A stretch of 32,210 nt of DNA from Minisyncoccota bacterium. GTDB lineage: Bacteria > Patescibacteriota > Minisyncoccia > Phycocordibacterales > UBA1006. Both the position numbers and the translations under genes were made by a program. The number at the start of each line of letters is the position of its first letter. The stretch's first letter is position 1. This document shows positions 18,641 through 27,009 of this stretch, piece by piece. Location of the stretch: positions 1 through 32,210 of the forward strand of contig JALEGN010000003.1 in assembly GCA_022763365.1 (NCBI GenBank), given 5' to 3'. The notes beneath the pieces are model-generated. The model did not search any database, was not told the origin of the DNA, and saw nothing but the letters and a program-made list of their open reading frames with translations.

Positions 18641-19000
18641 ATGTCAGATAAAAAACATTGGATTACAAAATTGGTACCTGCACTAGCATTTGCAGCTGGA
18701 ATTATTATTGCATCAGTTGGTGGTATTATGACCATCAGCTCTTCGTTAAAATTAGCTATGTTTGAAACGGGCCCATATTCGTATATTTCAGAAGATTCAT
18801 GTCGTTATGATTATGAAAAACCATATGTCGATAACGCTCCTGTAGAACGAAGTCCAGAAGAAACCAAAGCTTGTATTCAAGAGCGCAAACAAGAGGAAAT
18901 GGAACGTTTCCAAAAATCTCAAAAAGAAAATATCATTGATGGAGTATCAGCCTTAATTGTGGGAGGAGTTTTGTTACTCGCATTTAGACGTAGAAAATAA
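18641..19000 (+). CDS. Small protein with two TM segments, unknown function
   Basis: MSDKKHWITKLVPALAFAAGIIIASVGG... with C-terminal TM and RRRK tail. Start set at ATG 18641, not TTG 18629. Confidence 0.7.
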   Translation: MSDKKHWITKLVPALAFAAGIIIASVGGIMTISSSLKLAMFETGPYSYISEDSCRYDYEKPYVDNAPVERSPEETKACIQERKQEEMERFQKSQKENIIDGVSALIVGGVLLLAFRRRK

Positions 19001-19020
19001 CCTTTATAAGGTTTTTCTTT
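18994..19020 (+). terminator. Intrinsic terminator overlapping the stop
   Basis: AAAATAACCTT-TAT-AAGGTTTTTCTTT. Confidence 0.7.
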
Positions 19021-19036
19021 TTGATATTATAGACAT

Positions 19037-19741
19037 ATGCAGACACAAACAGAAACAATGACCTTTAATCAAGCCGAAGGACTACGATCATTTTTTGGAA
19101 AAATTTACGGGAAAATGGCAACCGGAGTACTGGTGACAGCTATCGTGGCCTTTGCGTTGGTATATACAAGTTTTGGTATTCAATTTCTTCAAACTATTTT
19201 TAGTAATAATGCATTTTATTACGGAATCGTGGGTATCCAGTTGACACTGCTGTTCGGAATTCAATGGGGAATCAATAGGCTTTCAAAACAGTGGGCAGAA
19301 TTTCTTTTCTACATCTATTCTGCAGTAACAGGAATTACCTTATCTGTTATTTTGATTAGCTATACGGGATCAACACTCATTTCTACCTTTATTGCTGCAG
19401 TAGCTATTTTTGTAGCCTTGGCAGCTGTTGGTAAAAATATGAAATACGACATGTCAGGATGGAAAGTATTCTTATTTACGGGGATGTGGGGAGTTTTCAT
19501 TGCATCAATCGCAAATATCTTCCTGGCATCAAGTCGTCTTGATTGGATAGTTACTATCGTTGCCGTAATTGTATTTGCAGGATTAACTGTGTACGATGCG
19601 CAACAATACAAACGACTATATTTAGGTAGCCAAGAAGGGCAGGATCTATCTAAAATGATTACCTTGGGAGCCTTACATATGTATATCAATTTTATTATGA
19701 TTTTTGTAAATCTTCTTAAGATTGTTGGAGGACGAGACTAA
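19037..19741 (+). CDS. Bax inhibitor-1/YccA-family membrane protein
   Basis: Seven-TM protein with GLTVYDAQQYKRL and LGALHMYINFIMIFVNLLKIVGGRD. Confidence 0.93.
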   Translation: MQTQTETMTFNQAEGLRSFFGKIYGKMATGVLVTAIVAFALVYTSFGIQFLQTIFSNNAFYYGIVGIQLTLLFGIQWGINRLSKQWAEFLFYIYSAVTGITLSVILISYTGSTLISTFIAAVAIFVALAAVGKNMKYDMSGWKVFLFTGMWGVFIASIANIFLASSRLDWIVTIVAVIVFAGLTVYDAQQYKRLYLGSQEGQDLSKMITLGALHMYINFIMIFVNLLKIVGGRD

Positions 19742-19767
19742 GTCCCGTTTTTTGTTATAGTAATACT

Positions 19768-20130
19768 ATGAAACATGACTCATTAAAAATATTTACCTTT
19801 ATGATTTTTCTCCTTCATTTAGGGGTGGTGTTTATTAATGTCATGGGCTGGTTGTTTCCAGTTTTAAGGCCTTTATATCAAATTACCCTTATCGTAACGA
19901 TTTTAAGTTGGATTACCACAACATCGTGTTTATTAACGGTATGGGAATTTAAATTACGAAAAATGATTAATCCAAAAATCGAAGCTTATGAATATCAATT
20001 CGTTGATTATTACTTGCGAAAAATATTTAAAGGAAGTGCCAGCCCAATATTTATTCATCGCGTTGGTTTATTATTTCTAGTTTTAAGCCTTGGTCTTAAT
20101 CTCATTACCTATGGAGTTGCTTTTCTGTAG
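19768..20130 (+). CDS. Small membrane protein (DUF2784-like, tentative)
   Basis: Three TM segments; TTTSCLLTVWEFKLRK resembles the CxLTxxExxLR motif. Confidence 0.5.
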   Translation: MKHDSLKIFTFMIFLLHLGVVFINVMGWLFPVLRPLYQITLIVTILSWITTTSCLLTVWEFKLRKMINPKIEAYEYQFVDYYLRKIFKGSASPIFIHRVGLLFLVLSLGLNLITYGVAFL

Positions 20131-20196
20131 GTTTTTATTTTTGGACTTTGAATATATTTATGTAATAATTAAATTTGAATTTAAATACTTTTACAT

Positions 20197-20682
20197 ATGA
20201 GTTTTAAAATATTTGGTAGGAGAAATAACTATACTATTGACTCAATGCACAAAAATTCATCTGGTTTTTTTGCTATGGAGAAATTTTTTGTTACGAGAAA
20301 AAATTTACTTATTGCTTCAGATATCCCTGTTTTTAATACAGAAGAGGAGGTCTACGAATATTACGGTGATATGACTATGGTAGCTAAAGTAAGTTGTAAT
20401 GAGAAAGGGGAGTATTATTTTGATTTCATGCATATTTTTGATCAATCTGTTCCACTTTCTGACGATATTTATGATTCTCTTGCTGTGCATGATGGTTTTA
20501 TTAGATTGTCTAATAGTCATTTTGTTGTTGAGGAAGTGGAAGATAATGAACTTGACGATGAGGCCTATGAATTAGTAACACGAGAAAATCTTGTAAAAAA
20601 AATGGAAGAAGCTGTAGCTAACGAAAATTACGAAGAGGCTGCAAAGCTAAAAAAACAAATCAACAATCTTTTTAAATTATAG
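20197..20682 (+). CDS. Acidic protein with C-terminal UVR-like motif (paralogue A)
   Basis: Tail LVKKMEEAVANENYEEAAKLKKQINNL resembles the UVR motif; AATACT 7 nt before the ATG. Confidence 0.65.
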   Translation: MSFKIFGRRNNYTIDSMHKNSSGFFAMEKFFVTRKNLLIASDIPVFNTEEEVYEYYGDMTMVAKVSCNEKGEYYFDFMHIFDQSVPLSDDIYDSLAVHDGFIRLSNSHFVVEEVEDNELDDEAYELVTRENLVKKMEEAVANENYEEAAKLKKQINNLFKL

Positions 20683-20684
20683 TT

Positions 20685-21209
20685 ATGCCAGTACATGGAA
20701 AAATTTTTAGAGTTAATCCAAACGCTACGGTTGGTGGGATGCCAGTTGGCAGCTGCGGTTACGTTTTTGCAAAAGAATTCCAATTAAGTCATAACAGACT
20801 TCTGGTTCCTCTTGATGCTGATGTATTTTTTACAATAGAAGATGCGCAAGACTGTTTTGATTATGAGATGAGTATAGGATATGTTGCCTTGTATCGAATA
20901 GACGAAGATCATGATGATGAATCATATATTATTGATTTTAATGATAATGATTCGTTTGAAAGCTATCCTCTTTTGGTTGATAAGGATGAGGATCTAGACT
21001 CTTCTGATTGCTTAATTTTTCATATTGACGAATCATTTTTCTCTTATGAAGAAGTTGATGGAGTTGAAAATTATTTAGAGGTTGTTGAAAAAAAGAAATC
21101 CTTAAAAGAACTTCTTTCTGAGGCTGTGAAAAATGAAGATTATGAAAAGGCAGCCCTGATTAGGAACCAAATACAAAAATCTAAACAGAAACAAACAAAA
21201 GGAAAATAA
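20685..21209 (+). CDS. Acidic protein with C-terminal UVR-like motif (paralogue B)
   Basis: Tail LKELLSEAVKNEDYEKAALIRNQIQK; shares central pattern NRLLVPLDADVFFTIEDA with KNLLIASDIPVFNTEEEV of paralogue A. Confidence 0.65.
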   Translation: MPVHGKIFRVNPNATVGGMPVGSCGYVFAKEFQLSHNRLLVPLDADVFFTIEDAQDCFDYEMSIGYVALYRIDEDHDDESYIIDFNDNDSFESYPLLVDKDEDLDSSDCLIFHIDESFFSYEEVDGVENYLEVVEKKKSLKELLSEAVKNEDYEKAALIRNQIQKSKQKQTKGK

Positions 21210-21222
21210 CCTTTTGTTTTTT
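21193..21222 (+). terminator. Intrinsic terminator overlapping 3' end of paralogue B
   Basis: AAACAAAAGG-AAAATAA-CCTTTTGTTTTTT; 5' arm encodes part of TKGK. Confidence 0.8.
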
Positions 21223-21228
21223 ATTTTC

Positions 21229-21256
21229 TTCACATGAAATAAAATTTTGTTACAAT
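21229..21256 (+). promoter_or_regulatory. -35/-10 promoter for T-box leader
   Basis: TTCACA, 16-nt spacer, TACAAT; predicted start near 21263. Confidence 0.55.
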
Positions 21257-21262
21257 ATTATT

Positions 21263-21430
21263 ACCTACGAAGCGCTGACAACGTGGAGGTTACAAACCCA
21301 GAGCCTCTCTGGAATAAAAAAGAGCTCTCTTTTTAGATACAAGAGGGAAGTAGGGTGGCACCGCGGTTTATATACATAATCGTCCCTGTGTATTAATAAT
21401 TTATTGTTAATACACAGAGGCGATTATTTT
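21263..21430 (+). promoter_or_regulatory. T-box leader (transcription-attenuation type, probably Asp) with very short candidate Stem I
   Basis: T-box AGGGTGGCACCGCGG at 21352-21366 with downstream CGTCCCT, followed by terminator AATCG...CTGTGTATTAA/TTAATACACAG...CGATTATTTTT (21378-21430). Only about 90 nt precede the T-box; a GAC lies in the loop of a short 5' hairpin (21263-21290). Confidence 0.88.
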
Positions 21431-21444
21431 TAATTTAAAAACTT

Positions 21445-21786
21445 ATGAAAAATTTACGAACACAAAAACTATTTACCGTTGCGTACCCCTTAACTGCATT
21501 AATTTTAGGTTTTGTTTTAGGATATGCCACAATTTTCTTCAAACCATATGTTGCAGGAATCGCTGAACTTACGAACACTGGGGTTAATTTAGAAATTGCT
21601 CTGAATGCAATCATTCATATTTCTTTAATCACATGTAGCATCTCATTTATCATAACAGTTATTAAAGATACCGTACTAGACACATCAATTAATTTTACAT
21701 TATTTGGACTGGCTTACTTGGGAAGTCTTGCGTACTTTACTATGGCTATTTATGAAGTTGTTACTAAAATTTCTCAAATCATATAA
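21445..21786 (+). CDS. Small membrane protein of unknown function, first gene under the T-box
   Basis: 113 aa with three predicted TM segments between the T-box terminator and aspS (2-nt gap). Confidence 0.75.
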   Translation: MKNLRTQKLFTVAYPLTALILGFVLGYATIFFKPYVAGIAELTNTGVNLEIALNAIIHISLITCSISFIITVIKDTVLDTSINFTLFGLAYLGSLAYFTMAIYEVVTKISQII

Positions 21787-21788
21787 TT

Positions 21789-23246
21789 ATGAAACGAACA
21801 TATATTAAAGACCTCCATAACCACAGTGGAGAAGAAATTACTATTAAAGGATGGGTTGACGTTGCTCGTGATCAAGGGAAAATGGCTTTCTTTGATTTCC
21901 GTGATGTAACCGGAAAAGTTCAAGGGGTTGTTTTTGGAAAACCTGAAGTCCTTGAGGTAGCAAAAAATCTGCGTCCAGAATGGGTTGTTGCCGTTCATGG
22001 AATTGTTAATGACCGTAATGATAAAAATGCTAAAGAATTTAAAACTATAGTTGAAGAAACGGGTGTCCGCGACTTCTTTATTAAAGATGTCGAAATAGAA
22101 ATAACTGGTTTTGAAATCCTTAACAAGGCAGAAACACCAGTTTTCGATATTACTGAATCAACAGTTGAAACAAATGAAGAAGTTCGTCTAAAAAATCGCT
22201 ATCTTGACCTGCGAACAGCTCGGATGCAAGAAAACATGAAAATGCGTCATGCAGTAGCAAAATTATGTAGGGATTACCTTGACGAAAATGGATTCTTAGA
22301 ATTAGAAACACCAATTCTGACAAAATCTACTCCTGAAGGAGCACGAGATTATGTGGTTCCGTCTCGGCTTTCTCCGCAGCATTTCTACGCACTACCTCAA
22401 TCACCACAACAATACAAACAATTATTGATGAGTTCTGGTATGGAACGATATTTCCAGTTTGCACGCTGTATGCGTGACGAGGATTTACGTGGTGACCGTC
22501 AACCAGAATTTACTCAATTAGACCTTGAAATGTCATTTGCTAGTGAAGAAGATATCATGCAAATGAACGAAGAATTGCTAATTAAAATTGTATCGGAACT
22601 CTATCCTGAAAAGCGAATCCAACAGATTCCATTTCCACGTATCCCATATGCTGAAGCTATGGAAAAATATGGAAATGACAGACCAGATATTCGGGAAGAC
22701 AAAGATGATCCAAATCTTTTGGCATTTTGCTGGATTGTTGATTTCCCATTCTTTGAAAAAACAGCAGATTCAGACGACCCTCAGGCAACAGGTGAATGGA
22801 CCTTTACCCATAACCCATTTTCTCTTTCAAAATCTGAGCATGTAGAAAATCTCAAAAACAAAGAAAATATTGGAGATATTATAGCCGCTCAATACGATAT
22901 TTGTTTAAATGGATATGAAATTGGAGGTGGATCAGTCAGAGCCCATGATCCAGAAGTCCTCAAGTCAATCCTTTCAATCCTTGGGCACAGTGATGAAAAG
23001 ATTGAAGAAAACTTCGGACATATGTTGAAGGCTCTTGGTTCAGGAACACCACCGCATGGTGGAATAGCTTGGGGATTTGATCGATTAATGATGATTCTTC
23101 AAAACGAAAAAACTATCCGTGAAGTTATTGCCTTTCCAAAAAATGGACTTGGACGTGATCCAATGATGGAGGCACCGTCAACCATTTCAGAAGATCAATT
23201 AAATGAACTTTCGCTAGAACTGAAAGAAATTAAAAAACCTGAATAA
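21789..23246 (+). CDS. aspS: Aspartyl-tRNA synthetase, bacterial type but lacking the GAD insertion
   Basis: VRLKNRYLDLRTARMQENMKMRH, YALPQSPQQYKQLLM, RYFQFARCMRDEDLRGDRQPEFTQLDLEMSF, GIAWGFDRLMMIL; KYGNDRPDIRED joins almost directly to LLAFCWIVDFPFFE. Confidence 0.95.
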   Translation: MKRTYIKDLHNHSGEEITIKGWVDVARDQGKMAFFDFRDVTGKVQGVVFGKPEVLEVAKNLRPEWVVAVHGIVNDRNDKNAKEFKTIVEETGVRDFFIKDVEIEITGFEILNKAETPVFDITESTVETNEEVRLKNRYLDLRTARMQENMKMRHAVAKLCRDYLDENGFLELETPILTKSTPEGARDYVVPSRLSPQHFYALPQSPQQYKQLLMSSGMERYFQFARCMRDEDLRGDRQPEFTQLDLEMSFASEEDIMQMNEELLIKIVSELYPEKRIQQIPFPRIPYAEAMEKYGNDRPDIREDKDDPNLLAFCWIVDFPFFEKTADSDDPQATGEWTFTHNPFSLSKSEHVENLKNKENIGDIIAAQYDICLNGYEIGGGSVRAHDPEVLKSILSILGHSDEKIEENFGHMLKALGSGTPPHGGIAWGFDRLMMILQNEKTIREVIAFPKNGLGRDPMMEAPSTISEDQLNELSLELKEIKKPE

Positions 23247-23253
23247 GGTTTTT
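23232..23253 (+). terminator. Intrinsic terminator overlapping 3' end of aspS
   Basis: AAAAAACCT-GAATA-AGGTTTTT; encodes KKPE-stop. Confidence 0.75.
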
Positions 23254-23308
23254 AGTTTGATTTATTTAAAATAAATAGTATTTTAAAAATAAACAATAAA
23301 AATTAATT

Positions 23309-24529
23309 ATGTATATACCCGAAAAAAGTATTTTAGAAAATTACGCAAGGCTTATGGTAAATTATGCCTTGAATCATGGAAATGGAATTAAATCAGGAGA
23401 AACAGTTCTCCTGAAAGGAGGTGAGGCAGTTAAACCACTTTTTTACTATATCCATAGAGAAATTATTAAGCAGGGAGGACACGTTGTTCCAATGTATATG
23501 ATGGATGATGTTGAATATAATCTGGATAAAGATTTTTTCTTGTATGCAAAAGACCACCAAATTGGAAAATTTGAATCAGAGTATTATAAGGGTATCATCA
23601 ATGAGATTGATCATTATCTTTATATTATTGGTGAAAATGATCCACAGGGATTAAAGGATATTGATCCAAAAAAAGTAACCAAACATAAATCACGCTTTGC
23701 ACCATGGTTTAAATGGCGAGAAGAAAAAGAACTTGCTGGTAAATTTTCATGGACTCTTTGTTCATATGGTACAGAGGCGATGGCACAAGAAGCCAATCTT
23801 TCTATTGAAGAATATTGGGATCAAATTGTTAATGCCTGTTATCTTCAAGAAGAAGACGTTGTTGCTAAATGGAAATCGATTAATGAACAGGTACAACATC
23901 AGGCTAAGTCTTTGAATGATATGGAAATTACAATGGTTCACATAACTGGTCCAGATATTGATTTACATATTGGATTACATCCTAAGGCGGCATGGAAAGG
24001 TGGTAGCGGAGCAAATATACCAAGTTTTGAAACATGGACTTCACCAGATTGGAGAAAAACTAATGGATGGATTAAATGTGATAACCCTTGGTACTGCGAC
24101 GGAAATAAAATTGTTGGGGTTTATCTTCGATTTAAAGATGGAGTTTTGCAAGAAGCACGAGCAGATGAAAATGATTCTTATCTTCAAGAATTTTTGACCA
24201 TAAAAAATGCTGATAAAATTGGAGAGTTTTCATTAACCGATAAAAACCTTTCAAAAATCACAAAAAGTATGGCAGATACTTTATACGATGAAAATCGTGG
24301 AGGAGATTTTGGCAATATGCATATTGCCTTAGGGGATGCTTATGCGAATTGTTATAAGGGTGACCCTTCAACTCTAAGCAAAAAAGATTTACAGGAAATG
24401 GGGTTTAATGAGGCTAATACTCATAAAGATATTGTTCTTACAAGTAATCATACTGTTACTATTACTGATTCGCTTAATAAAGAAAATATTGGAAGGGTAA
24501 TAAAAAAGGATGGAATTATCCTTATATAA
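23309..24529 (+). CDS. M29-family (aminopeptidase T/AmpS-like) metallopeptidase
   Basis: GANIPSFETWTSPDW, DTLYDENRGGDFGNMHIALGDAY and GNKIVGVYLRFKDGVL match M29 landmarks. Confidence 0.85.
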   Translation: MYIPEKSILENYARLMVNYALNHGNGIKSGETVLLKGGEAVKPLFYYIHREIIKQGGHVVPMYMMDDVEYNLDKDFFLYAKDHQIGKFESEYYKGIINEIDHYLYIIGENDPQGLKDIDPKKVTKHKSRFAPWFKWREEKELAGKFSWTLCSYGTEAMAQEANLSIEEYWDQIVNACYLQEEDVVAKWKSINEQVQHQAKSLNDMEITMVHITGPDIDLHIGLHPKAAWKGGSGANIPSFETWTSPDWRKTNGWIKCDNPWYCDGNKIVGVYLRFKDGVLQEARADENDSYLQEFLTIKNADKIGEFSLTDKNLSKITKSMADTLYDENRGGDFGNMHIALGDAYANCYKGDPSTLSKKDLQEMGFNEANTHKDIVLTSNHTVTITDSLNKENIGRVIKKDGIILI

Positions 24530-24535
24530 TAAATT

Positions 24536-24561
24536 CCGCTCTGATAGAGAGCGGTTTTTTT
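24536..24561 (+). terminator. Intrinsic terminator after the M29 peptidase
   Basis: CCGCTCT-GATAG-AGAGCGGTTTTTTT. Confidence 0.85.
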
Positions 24562-24595
24562 CTTTACCTATTAAACCTGATACAATAGTAATAGT

Positions 24596-25324
24596 ATGTC
24601 AGTTTTCACCATTGCAACTGAAAATTTTGAAGGACCTATTGATGCCTTATTAGGTCTTATAGAAAAGAAAAAGCTTCCTATTAATGATATTTCACTGGTA
24701 GAAATTGCCGATGATTATATTAATTTTGTAGCCAAAATTGATGATGTTACGCTCGCTGAGCGAACACGTTTTATTTTCGTTGCTTCAACGCTTACCTTGA
24801 TTAAATCAAAATCACTACTCCCAACACTTGATCTTACTGATGATGAAGAGGGTGATATTGAAGAATTGAAACGAAGGCTTGAGCAATTAAAAGCATACCA
24901 AGATTGTGGCCAGCATATGAAAAAATATATGCGAAATACTCCAGCCTGGTTTTATTCAAAACCCCGCAAGAAAGAAATTTCATTCAAACCACATGAAGAC
25001 CTCACCATAAATGTTTTATTAGAATCAATTCATTCAGTATTTAATGAAGTTCCTGAAGCTCCTAAGTTAAAAAAAGAGGGGAGTGTTACTATCGCAGTTC
25101 ATATCGAAGAAATGATGGACTCACTAGAAAAACGAATTAAGCAAGTTATTGAAACAGATTTCCATAGTTTTCTTGGGGATCATGTACACGCTGATATGCC
25201 GACTAAACAAGTTCGGGTATATAAAGTTGTAGGATTTTTAGCTATGCTAGAGCTCGTTAAAAATGGCGCTCTCCATGTTCTTCAAAAAAAGAACTTTAGC
25301 AATATAAATATTGAACACGTATGA
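24596..25324 (+). CDS. scpA: Segregation and condensation protein A
   Basis: FEGPIDALLGLIEKKKLPINDISLVEIADDYINF; kleisin-like C-terminus. Confidence 0.93.
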   Translation: MSVFTIATENFEGPIDALLGLIEKKKLPINDISLVEIADDYINFVAKIDDVTLAERTRFIFVASTLTLIKSKSLLPTLDLTDDEEGDIEELKRRLEQLKAYQDCGQHMKKYMRNTPAWFYSKPRKKEISFKPHEDLTINVLLESIHSVFNEVPEAPKLKKEGSVTIAVHIEEMMDSLEKRIKQVIETDFHSFLGDHVHADMPTKQVRVYKVVGFLAMLELVKNGALHVLQKKNFSNINIEHV

Positions 25325-25938
25325 AATTATTAGAACAAAAAATTGAATCATTGCTGTTTTATAAAAACGAACCAGTCAGTTTTGCATGGCTATCAAAAGT
25401 CCTAAAAACTCCTAAAGAAACTATTAAAGAGACCGTTGCTCAAATGGACTCATACTATGACAACAGAGGGATTGTTTTAGTTCAAACAAATGATGATGTA
25501 GCTTTAATGACTAGTGAATCAACCTCTGAAATTTTAGCTGAATTAACGCAAGCAAAAGAAGAAAAAGAACTCAGTAAACAAGCCTTAGAAACATTGGCAA
25601 TTATTGCCTATCGAGGAAAATCTACGAAAGCTGAAATTGATTATATCCGTGGGGTTAACTCAGTATTTATCCTACGAAATTTGCTTATTCGTGGACTGAT
25701 TACAAAGAAGCCGAATATGCTGGATAAACGTTCACCATTGTATGTTCCAACACATGATCTGCTGTCATTTTTAGGTATTAGTTCGCTTAATGAATTACCG
25801 CAATATGAAGGAGTTTCAAAGAAAATGGAAGATATCGATGAACAATATCAATCAGAACTCGATACAGATAAAGAACCAATAGTCGTAGGGAACACTCAAG
25901 AATCAGATGACGAAGAAGGCTCTGAAGAAGAACTATGA
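25321..25938 (+). CDS. scpB: Segregation and condensation protein B
   Basis: LEQKIESLLFYKNEPVSFAWLSKVL, LSKQALETLAIIAYRGKSTKAEIDYIRGVNS; ATGA overlap with scpA. Confidence 0.93.
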   Translation: MKLLEQKIESLLFYKNEPVSFAWLSKVLKTPKETIKETVAQMDSYYDNRGIVLVQTNDDVALMTSESTSEILAELTQAKEEKELSKQALETLAIIAYRGKSTKAEIDYIRGVNSVFILRNLLIRGLITKKPNMLDKRSPLYVPTHDLLSFLGISSLNELPQYEGVSKKMEDIDEQYQSELDTDKEPIVVGNTQESDDEEGSEEEL

Positions 25939-27008
25939 TTGAGACAATTTTAGTATTTAAAATACTCTTACCAACGATTGTTGCCTTTATATTAGGTATT
26001 TCATTAACGCCAATTTTTTCTCACATTTTTTATAAATATAAATTATGGAAACGATCATCTCGCACTGATCATTCAAACCAAGGAAAACTTGGTGGTATGG
26101 GAACTGAATTTGAAAAAATTCACAATATTGATGAAACAAAAACACCACGTATTGGAGGAACTATTGTATGGTTTTCAGTCGTATTGACGGTGTTCCTTTC
26201 TATTATCACCTCAAGTGTTCTCTCACAAATTGGGCTTGAGAATATTGAGTTTATTAGCCGTAATCAAACCTTGATTCCATTTCTTTCTTTACTTTTAGGT
26301 GCCTTTTTAGGGTTAATTGATGATTTGCTTCAAATTTATGGAAATCAAAAACAACTTGCTATTGGGATACCACGACGGATTAGAATAATGTTCGTACTCT
26401 TTGTAGGAGCTATCGAAGGATTATGGTTCTACTACAGGTTGGGCTATCGAAGTATCGATGTTCCATTTACTGATGTTGATATTACCTTAGGATATTTCTT
26501 TATTTTCTTTGTAATGTTTGTAGTACTTGCACTCTTTTCATCTGGGGTTATTGATGGAGTTGATGGTTTGGCTGGAGGAGTGTTTATTTCAATTTTTGCT
26601 AGCTATGGCTTTATTGGAATCATCCAAGGACAGTTTGATATTGCAACCTTTTCGTTTGTTGTTGTTGGAGCCCTATTAGCATTTCTTTGGTTTAATATTC
26701 CACCAGCACGATTCTATTTAGGAGAAACGGGTGTCCTCGGATTAACGTTATCCTTAGCCGTTATTATATTCTTAACGAATACGGTTGTTGAGTTTATTAT
26801 TATCGGATTACCATTAATTCTTACAACTGCTTCATCATTAGTGCAAATTATTTCCCGAAGATTCTTTAGTAAAAAGGTATTGAAGGTTGCACCACTCCAT
26901 CATCATCTTGAGACAATTGGTTGGTCGCGAGCAAAAATTACTATGCGTTACTGGGTATTTTCTGTTATGTGTAGTGCCTTAGGGATTATCATTGTAATTA
27001 TAGGCTAG
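25935..27008 (+). CDS. mraY: Phospho-N-acetylmuramoyl-pentapeptide-transferase MraY (divergent)
   Basis: KTPRIGGTIVW, GLIDDLLQI, GVIDGVDGLAGG, YLGETGVLGL, PLHHHLETIGWSRAKITMRYWV; ATGA overlap with scpB. Confidence 0.92.
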   Translation: MIETILVFKILLPTIVAFILGISLTPIFSHIFYKYKLWKRSSRTDHSNQGKLGGMGTEFEKIHNIDETKTPRIGGTIVWFSVVLTVFLSIITSSVLSQIGLENIEFISRNQTLIPFLSLLLGAFLGLIDDLLQIYGNQKQLAIGIPRRIRIMFVLFVGAIEGLWFYYRLGYRSIDVPFTDVDITLGYFFIFFVMFVVLALFSSGVIDGVDGLAGGVFISIFASYGFIGIIQGQFDIATFSFVVVGALLAFLWFNIPPARFYLGETGVLGLTLSLAVIIFLTNTVVEFIIIGLPLILTTASSLVQIISRRFFSKKVLKVAPLHHHLETIGWSRAKITMRYWVFSVMCSALGIIIVIIG

Positions 27009-27009
27009 T

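Noticed and set aside
21782-21787. TATAAT immediately before aspS ATG as a separate promoter
   Set aside because: Only 1 nt separates it from the ATG, so it cannot start a transcript containing that ATG; probably chance overlap with the upstream stop codon.
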